A stretch of DNA of 6,921 nt. Source: Porphyromonadaceae bacterium UBA2720. GTDB lineage: Bacteria > Bacteroidota > Bacteroidia > Bacteroidales > Muribaculaceae. A program made the position numbers and the translations under genes. Shown piece after piece: positions 6,739 to 6,921 of the stretch. The notes beneath the pieces were generated by a model that ran no database searches, had not been told where the DNA came from, and was given only the letters and a program-made list of their open reading frames with translations. Location: contig DEKO01000037.1 of NCBI GenBank assembly GCA_002353885.1, positions 1-6,921 on the forward strand. The letters are read 5' to 3'. How positions within the stretch are numbered: position 1 is the first letter of the stretch; each line of letters opens with the position of its first letter.

Positions 6739-6827
6739 GTGCAAATTGAGCGCAAAATAAAATGAAAGACGAAGTTTTTCATTTTTTTTGCCGAAATGCA
6801 GCCTAATTTATCTAAAATTAGTGCAAA
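6732..6827. repeat. Repeated AAAATTAGTGCAAA units upstream of nrnA
   Basis: The 14 bases AAAATTAGTGCAAA occur at 6732-6745 and again at 6814-6827. A related unit, TTGAGCGCAAA, directly follows the first copy at 6746-6756. On the transcribed strand these read TTTGCACTAA and TTTGCGCTCAA, and the copy nearest the gene contains the candidate -7 box. They may be operator half-sites, duplicated promoter pieces, or simply spacer. Confidence 0.5.
6759..6785. other. AT-rich inverted repeat, possible weak terminator
   Basis: AAAATGAAA (6759-6767) and TTTCATTTT (6777-6785) form a perfect 9-base stem with a 9-base loop. On the plus strand it runs into a T-tract to 6789; on the minus strand it is followed by ATTTTG. 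Only one G-C pair supports the stem, so termination would be weak. It could end a leftward gene lying beyond 6921 or flank the nrnA promoter. Confidence 0.3.
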
Positions 6828-6833
6828 ATAAAT

Positions 6834-6860
6834 CTAGTTTCTAGTTTCTAGTTCTCAGTT
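6834..6860. repeat. Degenerate tandem CTAGTTT heptamers
   Basis: Two exact CTAGTTT units (6834-6847) are followed by the decayed units CTAGTT (6848-6853) and CTCAGTT (6854-6860). The array is non-coding and short, and resembles a simple-sequence tract formed by slippage. Confidence 0.6.
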
Positions 6861-6921
6861 TTTAGTAGCTTCCAGGCAGCAAAAAATCACACAGAAAAAC
6901 ACTGAACCACGAAGTGCTCGC
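6861..6921. other. Non-coding edge sequence with CACAGA / CACGAAG-like words
   Basis: No reading frame here looks like a gene. The stretch from 6887 holds TCACACAGAAAAACACTGAACCACGAAG, which resembles the degenerate CACAGA and CACGAAG words seen between genes in many Gram-negative genomes. It runs off the window, so its extent is unknown. Confidence 0.35.

Noticed and set aside
1..6921. Search for a defence, CRISPR, phage, toxin-antitoxin or insertion element
   Set aside because: No spaced repeats of CRISPR type, no transposase or integrase, no target-site duplication and no tRNA were seen. Every substantial coding region belongs to a recognisable housekeeping or cell-wall family.

Overview
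The window reads as ordinary chromosomal sequence from a member of the Bacteroidota, most likely order Bacteroidales. The reasons are a lipoprotein resembling the Bacteroidales-restricted DUF4827 family, a phosphohexomutase with the Bacteroidota-type GEGNGG sugar loop, very AT-rich intergenic gaps around more GC-rich genes, almost no Shine-Dalgarno sequences, and promoter boxes of the Bacteroides type (TAnnTTTG). Genus cannot be fixed from this sequence alone. All six genes lie on the minus strand, so transcription runs from right to left, in two apparent operons separated by a clear intrinsic terminator.

Operon A (transcribed from about 6724 down to 3623) starts after a 214-base AT-rich intergenic region. 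Its genes are a DHH/DHHA1 phosphoesterase of the NrnA type (5649-6707), a small DUF4827-like lipoprotein that overlaps it by 4 bases (5080-5652), and a phosphoglucosamine-mutase-family enzyme (3652-5037). A strong hairpin plus U-tract (3614-3646) ends the unit. The products suggest housekeeping roles in nano-RNA/pAp turnover and cell-wall precursor supply. The lipoprotein's role is unknown.

Operon B (from about 3567 to beyond position 1) has a good Bacteroides-type promoter at 3574-3608. Its genes are a secreted transglutaminase-like protein (2110-3549), a secreted NlpC/P60 endopeptidase with a BON-like domain and two SH3b-like domains (951-2084), and an enolase-superfamily dipeptide epimerase with a twin-arginine-like leader. 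The epimerase (1-899) is cut off by the left window edge. The last two correspond to the YkfC/YkfB pair of murein-peptide salvage: the peptidase releases L-Ala-D-Glu from wall peptides and the epimerase turns it into L-Ala-L-Glu. All three predicted proteins carry export signals, which suggests that this salvage takes place in the periplasm.

I found no mobile element, CRISPR array, tRNA, rRNA or riboswitch, and nothing that looks like a new defence or secretion system. The points most worth a second look are the exported murein-salvage cassette with its unassigned transglutaminase-like member, and the short repeats in the intergenic DNA at 6731-6921.
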